DNA of 64,000 bases from JBFGFX01 sp965232455 (GTDB lineage Bacteria > Pseudomonadota > Gammaproteobacteria > Steroidobacterales > Woeseiaceae): assembly GCA_965232455.1 (NCBI GenBank), contig OZ246981.1, positions 3,968,001 to 4,032,000 on the forward strand, written 5' to 3'. The notes under the pieces were generated by a model. It was given only the letters and a program-made list of their open reading frames with translations, was not told where the DNA came from and made no database searches. A program made the position numbers and the translations under genes. This document shows, piece after piece, positions 24,586-31,392 of the stretch; position 1 is the first letter of the stretch, and each line of letters begins with the position of its first letter.

Positions 24586-24964
24586 GCTCTCGGTTTTTAT
24601 CAAATTCAAGGTCATCGACTTCGGTCGGGGCCTCGTTTAGCGGCCTGGCGCTGCTAACCGTCGGCGACGGCGGGAAAGGAATGCAGCACTGCATTTCGCC
24701 GAGCCATTGCGCTCGGTCAATCCAGGCAAGTCCGGCCTCCCGAGTTCTCGATACGTCGGGAATAGCGGCGAAGTGATGCGGATGACTCGCATCGTTAGTC
24801 GTGAGGGGCAACGGATAGTGCAGGTGTGCGAGCTTCGCAAACAAGTGCGCTTGTGCAGAAATCCGGGGAGTCGGCGTGCAGCCGACGTCCTGGCTTTCCG
24901 TCTAGTAGCCGGCGGGTGAAAGACATTCGGCAAGTGGCCGCCTCGCGGCCACTTGCCACCCCCC
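24586..24964. other. spacer within tRNA array
   Basis: About 380 bp without a confident tRNA or gene. A tRNA-like GTTTAGCGG D-arm motif followed by CTGCTAA occurs near 24640, and a perfect 13-bp hairpin (GGCAAGTGGCCGC, 3-nt loop) lies at 24929-24957 without a T-run. Confidence 0.45.
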
Positions 24965-25039
24965 GCTGCGGTAGCTCAATGGCAGAGCGTCGGATTGTCG
25001 ATCCGGAAGATGTCGGTTCAAACCCGATCCGCAGCGCCA
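24965..25039 (+). tRNA. tRNA-Asp(GTC), second copy
   Basis: Perfect acceptor GCTGCGG/CCGCAGC, canonical TAGCTC D-arm, anticodon arm CGGA-TTGTCGA-TCCG, T-arm TCGG-TTCAAAC-CCGA, CCA encoded. Confidence 0.92.
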
Positions 25040-25112
25040 CACTTGCGAGTGTGTGCTACTCGCGAATTTATCGTCGCGAAGCGACCCTTCTCAACCTGTC
25101 TTCGGAGGCATT

Positions 25113-25340
25113 ATGAATATCAAGGACATCGTGAAAGACAATACCGTTCGATTCGTCCGGTATCGCCAGGGGGTCGCTTACTACGGCGTCAGCGTACCCA
25201 CCGAAGGCGACTACATCTTTCCCGTTCCGCTCGAGGATATTGGGGACGCCACCCTCGAGCTCGAAGACAAAGCGATCCTGTTCATGCGCTACATCCGACG
25301 CGCAATCGGAGAAGGGTCGTTCGTTCCTCTGGCGTCGTAA
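25113..25340 (+). CDS. small protein encoded inside the tRNA array
   Basis: 75 residues from an ATG preceded by CGGAGG. Sequence starts M-N-I-K-D-I-V-K-D-N-T and is rich in Tyr, Val and acidic residues, with a predicted mixed alpha/beta fold and no TM segment. It stands between tRNA-Asp and tRNA-Ile with no terminator before the next tRNA, so it is probably co-transcribed with them. Family not recognised; the good ribosome-binding site argues that it is translated. Confidence 0.65.
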   Translation: MNIKDIVKDNTVRFVRYRQGVAYYGVSVPTEGDYIFPVPLEDIGDATLELEDKAILFMRYIRRAIGEGSFVPLAS

Positions 25341-25347
25341 CTTTTGT

Positions 25348-25423
25348 AGACCGGTAGCTCAGGAAGAAGAGCGCGCGACTGATATTCGCGAGGTCGGCTG
25401 TGCAACTCAGCCTCGGTCTACCA
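25348..25423 (+). tRNA. tRNA-Ile(GAT), second copy
   Basis: Acceptor AGACCGG/TCGGTCT, canonical D-arm, anticodon arm CGCGA-CTGATAT-TCGCG, T-stem GGCTG/CAGCC with unusual loop TGCAACT, CCA encoded. Confidence 0.85.
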
Positions 25424-25469
25424 TTTTTTCTGGGAGTAGCTCAGGCTGGTCAGAGTACTCGGTTTGGAC

Positions 25470-25529
25470 CCCAATTTGCCCACGTTGCCGAAAGAACGAA
25501 ACGGATCGGTGCAAATTGATCTTTAGTGG
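25470..25529 (-). repeat. type B element, copy 1
   Basis: In its own orientation: CCACTAAAGATCAAT, stem TTTGC...GCAAA, ending ATTGGGG. The stem differs from other copies at both strands (compensatory), and the 15-nt CTAAAGATC block is shared. Confidence 0.75.
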
Positions 25530-25557
25530 AATATGCGGCAGTGCGCTTCCACTCGAC

Positions 25558-25618
25558 CCACTAAAGATCAATCCGCATCCACCCTCTACTTTCTTTGGAA
25601 GCACTAGGGCGGATTGGG
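25558..25618 (+). repeat. type B element, copy 2 (reference)
   Basis: About 60 bp: CTAAAGATCAATCCGCA, a variable 25-30 nt interior, then GGGCGGATTGGG. CAATCCGC pairs with GCGGATTG. Tail-to-tail with copy 1, forming a 15-bp inverted repeat. Other copies: 26458-26516, 28820-28880 (-), 31228-31290. Confidence 0.8.
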
Positions 25619-25650
25619 TTCGAATCCAGCCTTCCAGACCAAATTCGAAG

Positions 25651-25881
25651 GGAGACTCGCAAGGTCGGCGTGCTTATCCGGTTTGATCCGAGGAGCGCGC
25701 AGCGCGACGACAGACGCACGCAGTGCGCCCGCAGGGTGAGCGGCGCAGCCGCGAATCCACCCGGTGATGTCCTCACGGGCGTGGGGGTTCAACCGAGGCG
25801 CGTAGCGCCGACAGACGGATTCGCGAAGCGAATGCCGCCCGAAGGGCGAGCGCAGCGAGTCCATCCCCTCAGTCTCCTCCA
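25651..25881 (+). tRNA. tRNA-Ser(TGA), interrupted twice
   Basis: Perfect acceptor GGAGACT/AGTCTCC, CCA encoded, class II variable arm. Type A insert 1 (25687-25758) splits the anticodon loop directly after TTTGA; TCCGG/CCGGT then closes a 7-nt loop. Type A insert 2 (25792-25861) splits the T-loop after TTCA; GGGGG/CCCCT closes it. Confidence 0.75.
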
Positions 25882-25890
25882 AAAGACGAT

Positions 25891-25966
25891 GGTGAGCCTA
25901 GCTTAACGGCAAAGCCCCAGGCCGTGACCCTGGTTGATACCGGTTCAAGTCCGGTGGTTCACCCCA
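25891..25966 (+). tRNA. tRNA-His(GTG), second copy
   Basis: Extra 5' G opposite C73, acceptor GTGAGCC/GGTTCAC, anticodon arm CCAGG-CCGTGAC-CCTGG, T-arm CCGG-TTCAAGT-CCGG, CCA encoded. Confidence 0.9.
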
Positions 25967-25970
25967 AATT

Positions 25971-26094
25971 GGAGAAGTGGCCGAGTGGCTTAAGGCGCTC
26001 GTTAGCTAAACTAGAGGGGCGCTGTGTTCCACCCAGGTTCGCACCGAGGAGCGTAGCGACGACAGGCCGAAGGCCCATCCTGGCTTCTCCTCCA
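25971..26094 (+). tRNA. tRNA-Ser(GCT-like), interrupted in T-loop
   Basis: Perfect acceptor GGAGAAG/CTTCTCC and serine-type D-arm. T-stem CCAGG/CCTGG is split after TTCG by a short 34-nt type A element (26042-26075); joined loop TTCG+CAT is 7 nt. The anticodon loop (TAGCTAA) lacks U33, so identity is less sure. Confidence 0.65.
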
Positions 26095-26098
26095 ACAT

Positions 26099-26238
26099 CC
26101 GCCTGTAGCTCAGAAGGAGCAGAGCAGCTTGTTTGACTCGCTTCGTTCACCCTGCGGACGCACTGCGTGCTTCTGTTGGCGCTTTGCGCCTCGGTGCGAA
26201 CCAGCAGGCCGGGGGTTCAAGTCCCTCCAGGCGCTCCA
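26099..26238 (+). tRNA. tRNA with TGA-like anticodon, interrupted in anticodon loop
   Basis: Canonical D-arm TAGCTCAG...GAGC, short variable loop, T-arm GGGG-TTCAAGT-CCCT, CCA encoded. GCTTG pairs with CCAGC across a 62-nt reverse-oriented type A insert (26137-26198) that follows TTTGA. Class I shape conflicts with serine; identity uncertain. Confidence 0.6.
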
Positions 26239-26241
26239 CTT

Positions 26242-26316
26242 TCCGCTCTTGGCATAGTGGCTGTGCACCTGGCTTTTACCCAGGTGACGGGAGTTCGATT
26301 CTCTCAGGGCGGACCA
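26242..26316 (+). tRNA. tRNA-Lys(TTT), second copy
   Basis: Anticodon arm CCTGG-CTTTTAC-CCAGG, T-arm GGGAG-TTCGATT-CTCTC, CCA encoded; acceptor TCCGCTC/AGGGCGG with G-U pairs and one mismatch. Confidence 0.82.
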
Positions 26317-26324
26317 CACAACAT

Positions 26325-26401
26325 GCGGGCATAGCTCAACTGGCAGAGCGCGACGGTGCCAATGTCGAGGTTGTGGACTCGGTCTCCACTGCCCGCTCCC
26401 A
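26325..26401 (+). tRNA. tRNA-Gly(GCC), second copy
   Basis: Acceptor GCGGGCA/TGCCCGC, canonical D-arm, anticodon arm CGACG-GTGCCAA-TGTCG, T-stem GTGGA/TCCAC. The 3' end reads T-CCCA rather than T-CCA. Confidence 0.8.
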
Positions 26402-26457
26402 GTCCGCCCACGGGGTTGCGTTACTCGGCAACGGCCATTGCGGACTGACATTTATTG

Positions 26458-26516
26458 CGCTAAAGATCAATCCGCATCAACCATTCTTCCACATTCATCA
26501 TCGAGGGCGGATTGGG
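26458..26516 (+). repeat. type B element, copy 3
   Basis: GCTAAAGATCAATCCGCA...GGGCGGATTGGG. It is followed directly by a 3' tRNA-half-like sequence (TTCGATCCCGG, CCTCTCG-A-CCA, ending at 26539) for which no 5' half is visible upstream. Confidence 0.75.
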
Positions 26517-26542
26517 TTCGATCCCGGCCCTCTCGACCATAT

Positions 26543-26619
26543 TGTCCGATAGCTCAGCAGGGCAGAGCACCGCTCTTACAGAGCGGAGGTCGTCGGTTCG
26601 ATTCCGACTCGGATTACCA
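26543..26619 (+). tRNA. tRNA-Val(TAC), second copy
   Basis: Canonical D-arm, anticodon arm CCGCT-CTTACAG-AGCGG, T-arm GTCGG-TTCGATT-CCGAC, CCA encoded. Acceptor mismatched only at the end. Confidence 0.9.
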
Positions 26620-26730
26620 GGGTTGGGCCAGCGCGCGGCGTTCAGCGGTTCGGGTTCTGATCCCGTCTGGCGCACTCACGCTCCCATCGCACGGTGTGTA
26701 CCGAGCGAACCGTTAGCACTCAACCACCCA
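26620..26730 (+). other. degenerate tRNA-like stretch
   Basis: A T-arm (CGGG-TTCTGAT-CCCG) and a possible acceptor GGTTGGG/CTCAACC are visible, but no anticodon arm can be placed. Confidence 0.4.
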
Positions 26731-26802
26731 GGGAAATTAGCTCAGTGGGTAGAGCATCAGACCTCTAATCTGAAGTCGCAAGTTCGAATCTTGCATTTCC
26801 GC
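26731..26802 (+). tRNA. tRNA-Arg(TCT)
   Basis: Canonical TTAGCTC D-arm, anticodon arm TCAGA-CCTCTAA-TCTGA, T-arm GCAAG-TTCGAAT-CTTGC. GGAAAT/ATTTCC acceptor; no CCA is encoded. Confidence 0.82.
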
Positions 26803-27177
26803 AAATGCCCTGAAACGGCATCTTGGCAAGGCTTAGGCCCGCGGTTCGAGTCCGCTCCCGGGTGAGGATATCGCCCTCCCCGTGTCCGCTGTTAGCAAAG
26901 ACGTTCGACCGCCCGAAAGGACGCCAGAGCTGTCCGAGCAGCACGACTGTCGCCGATCAGTGATCCGCCGCGTCGGTCCAGCGGGTCGTCCACGTCGTTT
27001 CCGCCTGACACTTGTGAATGCTTTGGCGATCACGGGAAAAGGTCGACACCGCGTGCACGATTCGCCCGATCGGCCGGCGCCACCGGTCCGCAGCACTCCT
27101 GTGACAGCGGCCACACATATTCATCCGTCCTGGTCGCAAATGGCGAGGACTCTTTTAACCATAGGTAATAGACGATA
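26803..27177. other. spacer with a decayed tRNA
   Basis: Begins with a decayed tRNA-Leu(TAG)-like piece (loop CTTAGGC, T-arm GCGG-TTCGAGT-CCGC, 26806-26866). The remaining ~310 bp shows no gene, tRNA or repeat that I can support. Confidence 0.45.
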
Positions 27178-27195
27178 AAGGAGGTGATCCAAGTG
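27178..27195 (+). promoter_or_regulatory. hyper-extended Shine-Dalgarno
   Basis: AAGGAGGTGATCCAA is complementary over 15 nt to the 3' end of 16S rRNA, followed by GTG. It could start an N-terminally extended slipin at 27193 in frame with the ATG at 27340. Confidence 0.55.
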
Positions 27196-27339
27196 GCTGG
27201 TCTCAGTCGACTGGCAGAAGTAGAGCGACGCATTCATGCGCGCAGGACCAGTCATCAGGCGACCGGACCAGCGCGAACACCGCGTCCAAAAAAACGCCCG
27301 TCTTTTGACGGAAACATCAACGAAGAAGGAGAACGCACT

Positions 27340-28482
27340 ATGTGGTTCATGCAAAAATTCATCGTGCGCAAGCACGAACGCGGTCTCCTGTTTAAGGACG
27401 GAGACTTCATCAAGTTCCTGGAAGCAGGAACTTATCGCTACTTTGGCCTGCGCAGCCGCTACGCGGTAGAGCGTTTCGACCTGTCGGTCGCCGCGTTCGA
27501 GCACCGCCTGGCCGACTACCTGGTCGAGGCTGAACGCGCCGAGGTCGATCGTCTGTTTCACGTCGTTGAGACCCATGCCGACGAAGTCGCGCTGGTCTAC
27601 CTCAACGAACGTGCCGCAGCGATTCTCGGCCCGGCGGAGCGCAAGCTCTACTGGAAAGGCGTGGTTAAAGTTCGCATCGAACGCTTCGACCTCAATGAGG
27701 GCATCGCGCTGGATGCACGCCTGACCAAGCGCCTCGTCAACGGCCGCGATGCACAAGTGCTTGCGGTTGCGGGCAAGGCCGTCTACGCCCGCGTCGTTCC
27801 GGACGGTCATGTTGGCCTGCTGTACGTTGACGGTGAACTCGCCGAAACCCTGGCGGCCGGCCTGCACGCCTACTGGAACGTTGCCCACGCCGTTGGCGTG
27901 GAGCTTGTGGACCTGCGCGTCAAGGCACTGGAGGTTCAGGGCCAGGAAATCCTGACCAAGGACAAAGTGGCGCTGCGTATCAACGTGACCGCTACCTACC
28001 AGTACGTCGACGCGGCGAAAGCCGTTCGCGCGGTCAAGGACCCGCTGGATCAGCTGTACAAAGAGATCCAGTTCGGTCTGCGCGCGGCGGTCGGTACCCG
28101 CAAGCTGGACGCGCTGCTCGAGGATAAAACCGCAATCGACCGCGACATCGCGGATCACCTCGGCAAGCGTTTCGCTGAGATCGGCCTCAGCGTGATCAGC
28201 GTAGGCGTGAAAGACATCATCCTGCCCGGCGACATGAAGGACCTGCTGGGCAAGGTGGTGGAAGCCGAAAAAGCGGCACAAGCGAACGTCATTCGCCGCC
28301 GCGAAGAGACCAACGCAACCCGATCACTTCTGAACACCGCAAAAGTGATGGAAAGCAACACCGTTGCGCTGCGTCTCAAGGAACTCGAGACCCTGGAGAA
28401 GGTTACTGAAAACGTCGGTAACCTGTCTGTCGTTGGTGGTCTCGACGGACTGCTGAATGGACTGGTGAACATCAAACAGTGA
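27340..28482 (+). CDS. slipin (SPFH/band 7 protein)
   Basis: 380 residues from the ATG with AAGGAGA upstream; an in-frame GTG at 27193 would add 49 basic residues. The SPFH core (V-Q-G-Q-E-I-L-T-K-D-K-V-A-L-R-I-N-V-T) and the coiled-coil A-E-K-A-A-Q-A-N-V-I-R-R-R-E-E-T are typical. It lacks the usual N-terminal TM hairpin; a slipin-type N-terminal domain precedes the core. Bacterial RNA-repair operons with RtcB often include a slipin. Here it stands inside the tRNA array and ends at its own terminator, 3.7 kb upstream of rtcB. Confidence 0.85.
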   Translation: MWFMQKFIVRKHERGLLFKDGDFIKFLEAGTYRYFGLRSRYAVERFDLSVAAFEHRLADYLVEAERAEVDRLFHVVETHADEVALVYLNERAAAILGPAERKLYWKGVVKVRIERFDLNEGIALDARLTKRLVNGRDAQVLAVAGKAVYARVVPDGHVGLLYVDGELAETLAAGLHAYWNVAHAVGVELVDLRVKALEVQGQEILTKDKVALRINVTATYQYVDAAKAVRAVKDPLDQLYKEIQFGLRAAVGTRKLDALLEDKTAIDRDIADHLGKRFAEIGLSVISVGVKDIILPGDMKDLLGKVVEAEKAAQANVIRRREETNATRSLLNTAKVMESNTVALRLKELETLEKVTENVGNLSVVGGLDGLLNGLVNIKQ

Positions 28483-28491
28483 TTCGGCACC

Positions 28492-28524
28492 GGGAGGGTG
28501 TGCAACGCACCCTCCCAACTTTTT
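28492..28524 (+). terminator. rho-independent terminator after slipin
   Basis: Perfect 9-bp stem GGGAGGGTG/CACCCTCCC, 7-nt loop, AAC then five T. The next tRNA starts only 5 nt later and so needs read-through or its own promoter. Confidence 0.85.
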
Positions 28525-28528
28525 CTAC

Positions 28529-28678
28529 ACGGCTGTAGCTCAGTGGACAGAGCGCGACTATGCGAAGGTCGAGGTCACAGGTTCACAAAACGCGCCAGCG
28601 ATTTGGACGCACATAGTGCGCCCCGAAGGGGCGAGAGTCGCCCATAGGCGATTCGAGTCAATCTTGTCAGCCGTACCA
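28529..28678 (+). tRNA. tRNA-Arg(GCG), second copy, interrupted in T-loop
   Basis: Perfect acceptor ACGGCTG/CAGCCGT, canonical D-arm, anticodon arm CGACT-ATGCGAA-GGTCG, CCA encoded. A 74-nt type A insert (28586-28659) follows TTCA; joined loop TTCA+AAT is 7 nt and ACAGG/CTTGT closes it. Confidence 0.78.
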
Positions 28679-28686
28679 AACATTGA

Positions 28687-28822
28687 TCGGCGCTCGTCCA
28701 ACGGCAGGATGCGAGACTTTGAATCTCGAGATCGCGGTTCGCACCGAGGCGCGTAGCGCCGACAGACGCACGAAGTGCGCCCGCAGAGCAAGCGAAGCGA
28801 GTCAATCCACGGCGCCGGGCCA
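28687..28822 (+). tRNA. tRNA-Gln(TTG), second copy, interrupted in T-loop
   Basis: Acceptor TCGGCGC/GCGCCGG, anticodon arm CGAGA-CTTTGAA-TCTCG, CCA encoded. A 62-nt type A insert (28742-28803) follows TTCG; joining gives the canonical loop TTCGAAT closed by CGCGG/CCACG. Confidence 0.8.
28742..28803 (+). repeat. type A element (reference copy of family)
   Basis: Starts CACCGAGG and ends GAGTC. It is a chain of tiny hairpins with 3-nt loops (GGCGC-GTA-GCGCC, GCAC-GAA-GTGC and similar). Related copies: 22363-22437, 22901-22953(-), 23243-23272, 23663-23732(-), 23970-24030, 25687-25758, 25792-25861, 26042-26075, 26137-26198(-), 28586-28659. Confidence 0.75.
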
Positions 28823-28880
28823 AATTCGTCCGCGTTGTTAATCGAGGATCCGATGGACAGCACGGATTTGTCTTTAGTGG
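28820..28880 (-). repeat. type B element, copy 5
   Basis: Reverse orientation: CCACTAAAGACAAATCCG...CGAATTTGG. It begins inside the CCA end of the upstream tRNA-Gln. Diverged from the other copies but keeps most of the terminal pairing. Confidence 0.65.
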
Positions 28881-28995
28881 TTTACGTGTAAGTGCGTCGG
28901 CGCCACTACCACGAAAGTCGAAACAACCCCTGGGTCAGTCGTCTGACGGTAAGACGGCGGATTCGAGCGCCAAGGAACGAACTGCTAAAGAAACA

Positions 28996-29388
28996 TCATG
29001 GCTTAAATGTGACTACCAAAACGATCACCGTCACAAGCACCAATCCTAGTGGCAAGAGAAAATGCCCAATTGCCTCTGGATCGGTTGCTCCTGATGTGGA
29101 GCGGCGCAGCTTTCCTGCCAACACGCCGTGTAATCCAGACAGAATCAACACCAGAGGGATCTTTATCGCTAGCCAGGACTGTGCGAACCAGCCCCCCTGA
29201 ACCGCGAGCAGGATGCCGAATACCCAGGCAGCCACCATAGCAGGCGACGTTATGATCCGATCATAAGTCTTCAGCTGTTTCAAGAACGATAGGACGGGGT
29301 GTCTCAAGGATAGGGCCACAGCCACCATGCCACCGATCCACACAAACAACGACACCAAGTGTGCGGCTTTAGTGAGTGCATAAATCAT
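28996..29388 (-). CDS. CopD-like small membrane protein
   Basis: 130 residues from the ATG that overlaps the upstream gene's stop codon. Four TM helices: M-I-Y-A-L-T-K-A-A-H-L-V-S-L-F-V-W-I-G-G at the start matches the CopD/HemJ-like membrane family with its conserved His in helix 1. A role in metal or haem handling is known only for relatives. Last gene of a three-gene minus-strand set lying inside the tRNA array region. Confidence 0.7.
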   Translation of the reverse strand: MIYALTKAAHLVSLFVWIGGMVAVALSLRHPVLSFLKQLKTYDRIITSPAMVAAWVFGILLAVQGGWFAQSWLAIKIPLVLILSGLHGVLAGKLRRSTSGATDPEAIGHFLLPLGLVLVTVIVLVVTFKP

Positions 29389-29681
29389 TGTTGCGTGGAT
29401 GCCTCCGTACTTCGACCGCGTAGCCATCGTTCATTGACGAAACCGCCCATTGGAATCAGGGCACCGACGAACAATCGGAAGGCCCCTATTCCGTTGATTA
29501 GTCCCTCTGCCCAAGATCGCACAACAAACCAGAGGAACACCATGAACATCAGTCCATGCACTGGTCCCACAACGGAGACCACCCATGGATCTCCGACGAT
29601 GTACTTGATCGGCATCGCGACGCAGAAAAGCGCTAACAGCGTCACAGCCTCAGCTAACGCTGCGCGCCGAAGACCCGTCAT
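29385..29681 (-). CDS. DUF3817 family membrane protein
   Basis: 98 residues. L-R-R-A-A-L-A-E-A-V-T-L-L and M-P-I-K-Y-I-V-G...G-P-V-H-G-L-M-F-M-V-F are the hallmarks of DUF3817, a small integral membrane family of unknown function. Three TM helices. Its stop overlaps the start of the CopD-like gene by four bases, so the two are translationally coupled. Confidence 0.8.
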   Translation of the reverse strand: MTGLRRAALAEAVTLLALFCVAMPIKYIVGDPWVVSVVGPVHGLMFMVFLWFVVRSWAEGLINGIGAFRLFVGALIPMGGFVNERWLRGRSTEASTQQ

Positions 29682-29709
29682 AGCGTGGTGCTAACTCCAA
29701 GCTTCGTTG

Positions 29710-29895
29710 TCAACTAAAAAACCTCGCGACATCGAATTCCCCGGGGTACAACCAATACCAACTCGCCACGTAGAGCGCTGAGAAAACTACGATTGAAATC
29801 GCGATCAGGAGACGGCGTTCTATAGCATTCATACTGGAAATAATGCTGGACATCGGATATGGCGTAAATGACAATGTTCCGACAATATCGGCCAT
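29710..29895 (-). CDS. small single-TM protein
   Basis: 61 residues from an ATG preceded by AGGAG. One hydrophobic helix (R-L-L-I-A-I-S-I-V-V-F-S-A-L-Y-V) precedes a short W/Y-rich tail. It lies 28 bp upstream of the DUF3817 gene and is divergent from the GlxA-type regulator, 15 bp away, so the regulator may control this operon. No family recognised. Confidence 0.55.
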   Translation of the reverse strand: MADIVGTLSFTPYPMSSIISSMNAIERRLLIAISIVVFSALYVASWYWLYPGEFDVARFFS

Positions 29896-29910
29896 AATCT
29901 CCTGGAGACA

Positions 29911-30909
29911 ATGAAGAAAGCAGCAGCTAATGCGAGGCGAGGCGTCCATCGGCGTGTCGTGTTTGTCGCATTTCCTCACGTTGTTCTGCTGGATCTGATT
30001 GGCCCGTGGGAAGTGTTCTCCCTAGCGAACAAACTCGCCGATAGAGATTCGCCACCGTACGATTTGGAACTGGTGAGCGGCGCTAATTCTGCGAAGATTC
30101 CCTCCGGCGGTGGGATTTCATTGGAAAGTCACCGACCGGCGAAGAACTGCCGGGGAGCTATCGATACGCTGATCGTTCCGGCGACTGATTGGGCGCGGGC
30201 CTCAGAGGCGCAACAATTCTCGTCCGTCTTACAGCGGCTGGCACAGCGGTCTCATCGTATCGTTTCAATCTGCGGCGGTGCTTTTCTCCTGGCAGAGGCT
30301 GGACTCCTTGATGGCAAGAAAGCAACGACGCATTGGCGTGGAACTGAAGATTTGGCCACACGCTTTCCAAAGGTCGACGTTCAAGCCGACTCAATTTTTG
30401 TGAAGGACGGAAATACCTATACGTCTGCTGGTGTTACCGCAGGTATAGACCTTGCCCTAGCGCTTGTCGAAGAGGATCTTGGACAGGCAGTAGCACTGGA
30501 TTGCGCCCGTAACCTGGTCGTTTTCATGCGTCGCCCGGGCGGACAGTCACAATTCAGCGCCACTTTGGAATCGCAACATGCTGAACGGGACGTCATCAAC
30601 GAGTTGGTAGCGTGGGCCGCCGATAACCTCGGCAATGACCTTTCCGTTCAGGTACTGGCTGAGCGCGCTCACATGAGCCTACGCAACTTCTCTCGTGTTT
30701 TTCGAGCTGAGGTTGGTCAAACGCCTGCCGCATTCGTCGAAAAGCTGCGAGTGGACGCGACGCGGCAACGCCTCGAAGAGACGGACGAATCAATCGATGA
30801 GATCTCCAAGCACTGCGGCTTTCGCAGCGCAGACTCGATGAGGCGTTCATTTCAACGCGTCGTGAAAGTAGCTCCCAGTGACTACCGTCAACGGTTCCGC
30901 AGGCTTTGA
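29911..30909 (+). CDS. GlxA-family AraC-type transcriptional regulator
   Basis: 332 residues. N-terminal DJ-1/PfpI-like domain (D-L-I-G-P-W-E-V-F, then S-I-C-G-G-A-F-L-L-A-E-A-G with the nucleophile-elbow Cys) and C-terminal AraC double helix-turn-helix (L-S-V-Q-V-L-A-E-R-A-H-M-S-L-R-N-F-S-R-V-F and H-C-G-F-R-S-A-D-S-M-R-R-S-F). Divergent from the DUF3817/CopD operon. Codon use and base composition of this four-gene block are less GC-rich than the rest, suggesting a separate insertion into the array. Confidence 0.88.
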   Translation: MKKAAANARRGVHRRVVFVAFPHVVLLDLIGPWEVFSLANKLADRDSPPYDLELVSGANSAKIPSGGGISLESHRPAKNCRGAIDTLIVPATDWARASEAQQFSSVLQRLAQRSHRIVSICGGAFLLAEAGLLDGKKATTHWRGTEDLATRFPKVDVQADSIFVKDGNTYTSAGVTAGIDLALALVEEDLGQAVALDCARNLVVFMRRPGGQSQFSATLESQHAERDVINELVAWAADNLGNDLSVQVLAERAHMSLRNFSRVFRAEVGQTPAAFVEKLRVDATRQRLEETDESIDEISKHCGFRSADSMRRSFQRVVKVAPSDYRQRFRRL

Positions 30910-31017
30910 CACCTTCATGCCCCTACTCCACGCCATACCGTCGGAGTTGTCGTCCCAGTGGGTTAATCCGAACCAAGGCTAGAAATCGCGACAATCATAA
31001 GATTGCCGAAACGGCAA

Positions 31018-31096
31018 ACTTATTCCTGAATCGGCAGACAAAAGCACCGAGCTTCTAACTCGGGGATTGCAGGTTCAACTCCTGCCGGGGGTACCA
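31018..31096 (+). tRNA. tRNA-Arg(TCT), second copy
   Basis: Anticodon arm CCGAG-CTTCTAA-CTCGG, T-arm GCAGG-TTCAACT-CCTGC, CCA encoded. The acceptor relies on G-U pairs and has two mismatches, so the 5' end is approximate. Confidence 0.7.
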
Positions 31097-31104
31097 AATA
31101 CCAT

Positions 31105-31183
31105 GGCCGTCTGACGGGAATTAGGCATACCTACCTGTCTTAGAAACAGGTGTTTCTCGGTTCGACTCCGAGGGCGGCTACCA
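31105..31183 (+). tRNA. tRNA-Leu(TAG)
   Basis: Acceptor GGCCGTC/GGGCGGCT-type pairing, anticodon arm CCTGT-CTTAGAA-ACAGG, T-arm CTCGG-TTCGACT-CCGAG, CCA encoded. Variable region shorter than usual for leucine. Confidence 0.8.
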
Positions 31184-31227
31184 ACAACGCGGATCGTGGT
31201 AGTGGCTGCGGTGCAGCGACCAGCAGC

Positions 31228-31290
31228 GCACTAAAGATCAATCCGCACCGGCCTTGTCCGCATTGTTCGGCAAAATTGGGCGGATTGGGG
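31228..31290 (+). repeat. type B element, copy 4
   Basis: GCACTAAAGATCAATCCGCA...GGGCGGATTGGGG, flanked by GCAGC and GCTGC. No intact tRNA surrounds it. A tRNA-like remnant (GCCACCTAAAACGTAGGC) follows at about 31325. Confidence 0.75.
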
Positions 31291-31392
31291 GCTGCGCACC
31301 AAATCAGGGCACGTTGGCAAATGGATGCCGCCACCTAAAACGTAGGCCGCAGGTGGTCCGGATAACACCGGTCGTTGTCTAAGAGGTCGGGA

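Larger units (their letters stand above)
25430..25641 (+). pseudogene. tRNA-Pro(TGG) disrupted by two type B elements
   Basis: Acceptor CTGGGAG/CTTCCAG, canonical D-arm, CTCGG-TTTGGAC 5' anticodon arm and CCA are intact. The 3' anticodon strand, variable loop and 5' T-stem are replaced by two inverted type B elements (25470-25529 and 25558-25618), and I find no sequence that restores them. Confidence 0.65.

Noticed and set aside
24929..24957. Rho-independent terminator
   Set aside because: The 13-bp hairpin is perfect but no T-run follows on either strand.
22550..26865. Open reading frames of 60-150 codons across the tRNA array
   Set aside because: They run through tRNA genes in both directions, have no ribosome-binding sites and arise from the GC-rich stems.
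27178..27192. Remnant of a 16S rRNA gene on the minus strand
   Set aside because: Identity to the 16S tail stops after about 15 bases, and the context is a ribosome-binding site on the plus strand.
25470..31290. Integron attC sites
   Set aside because: No RYYYAAC/GTTRRRY core sites and no cassettes or integrase.
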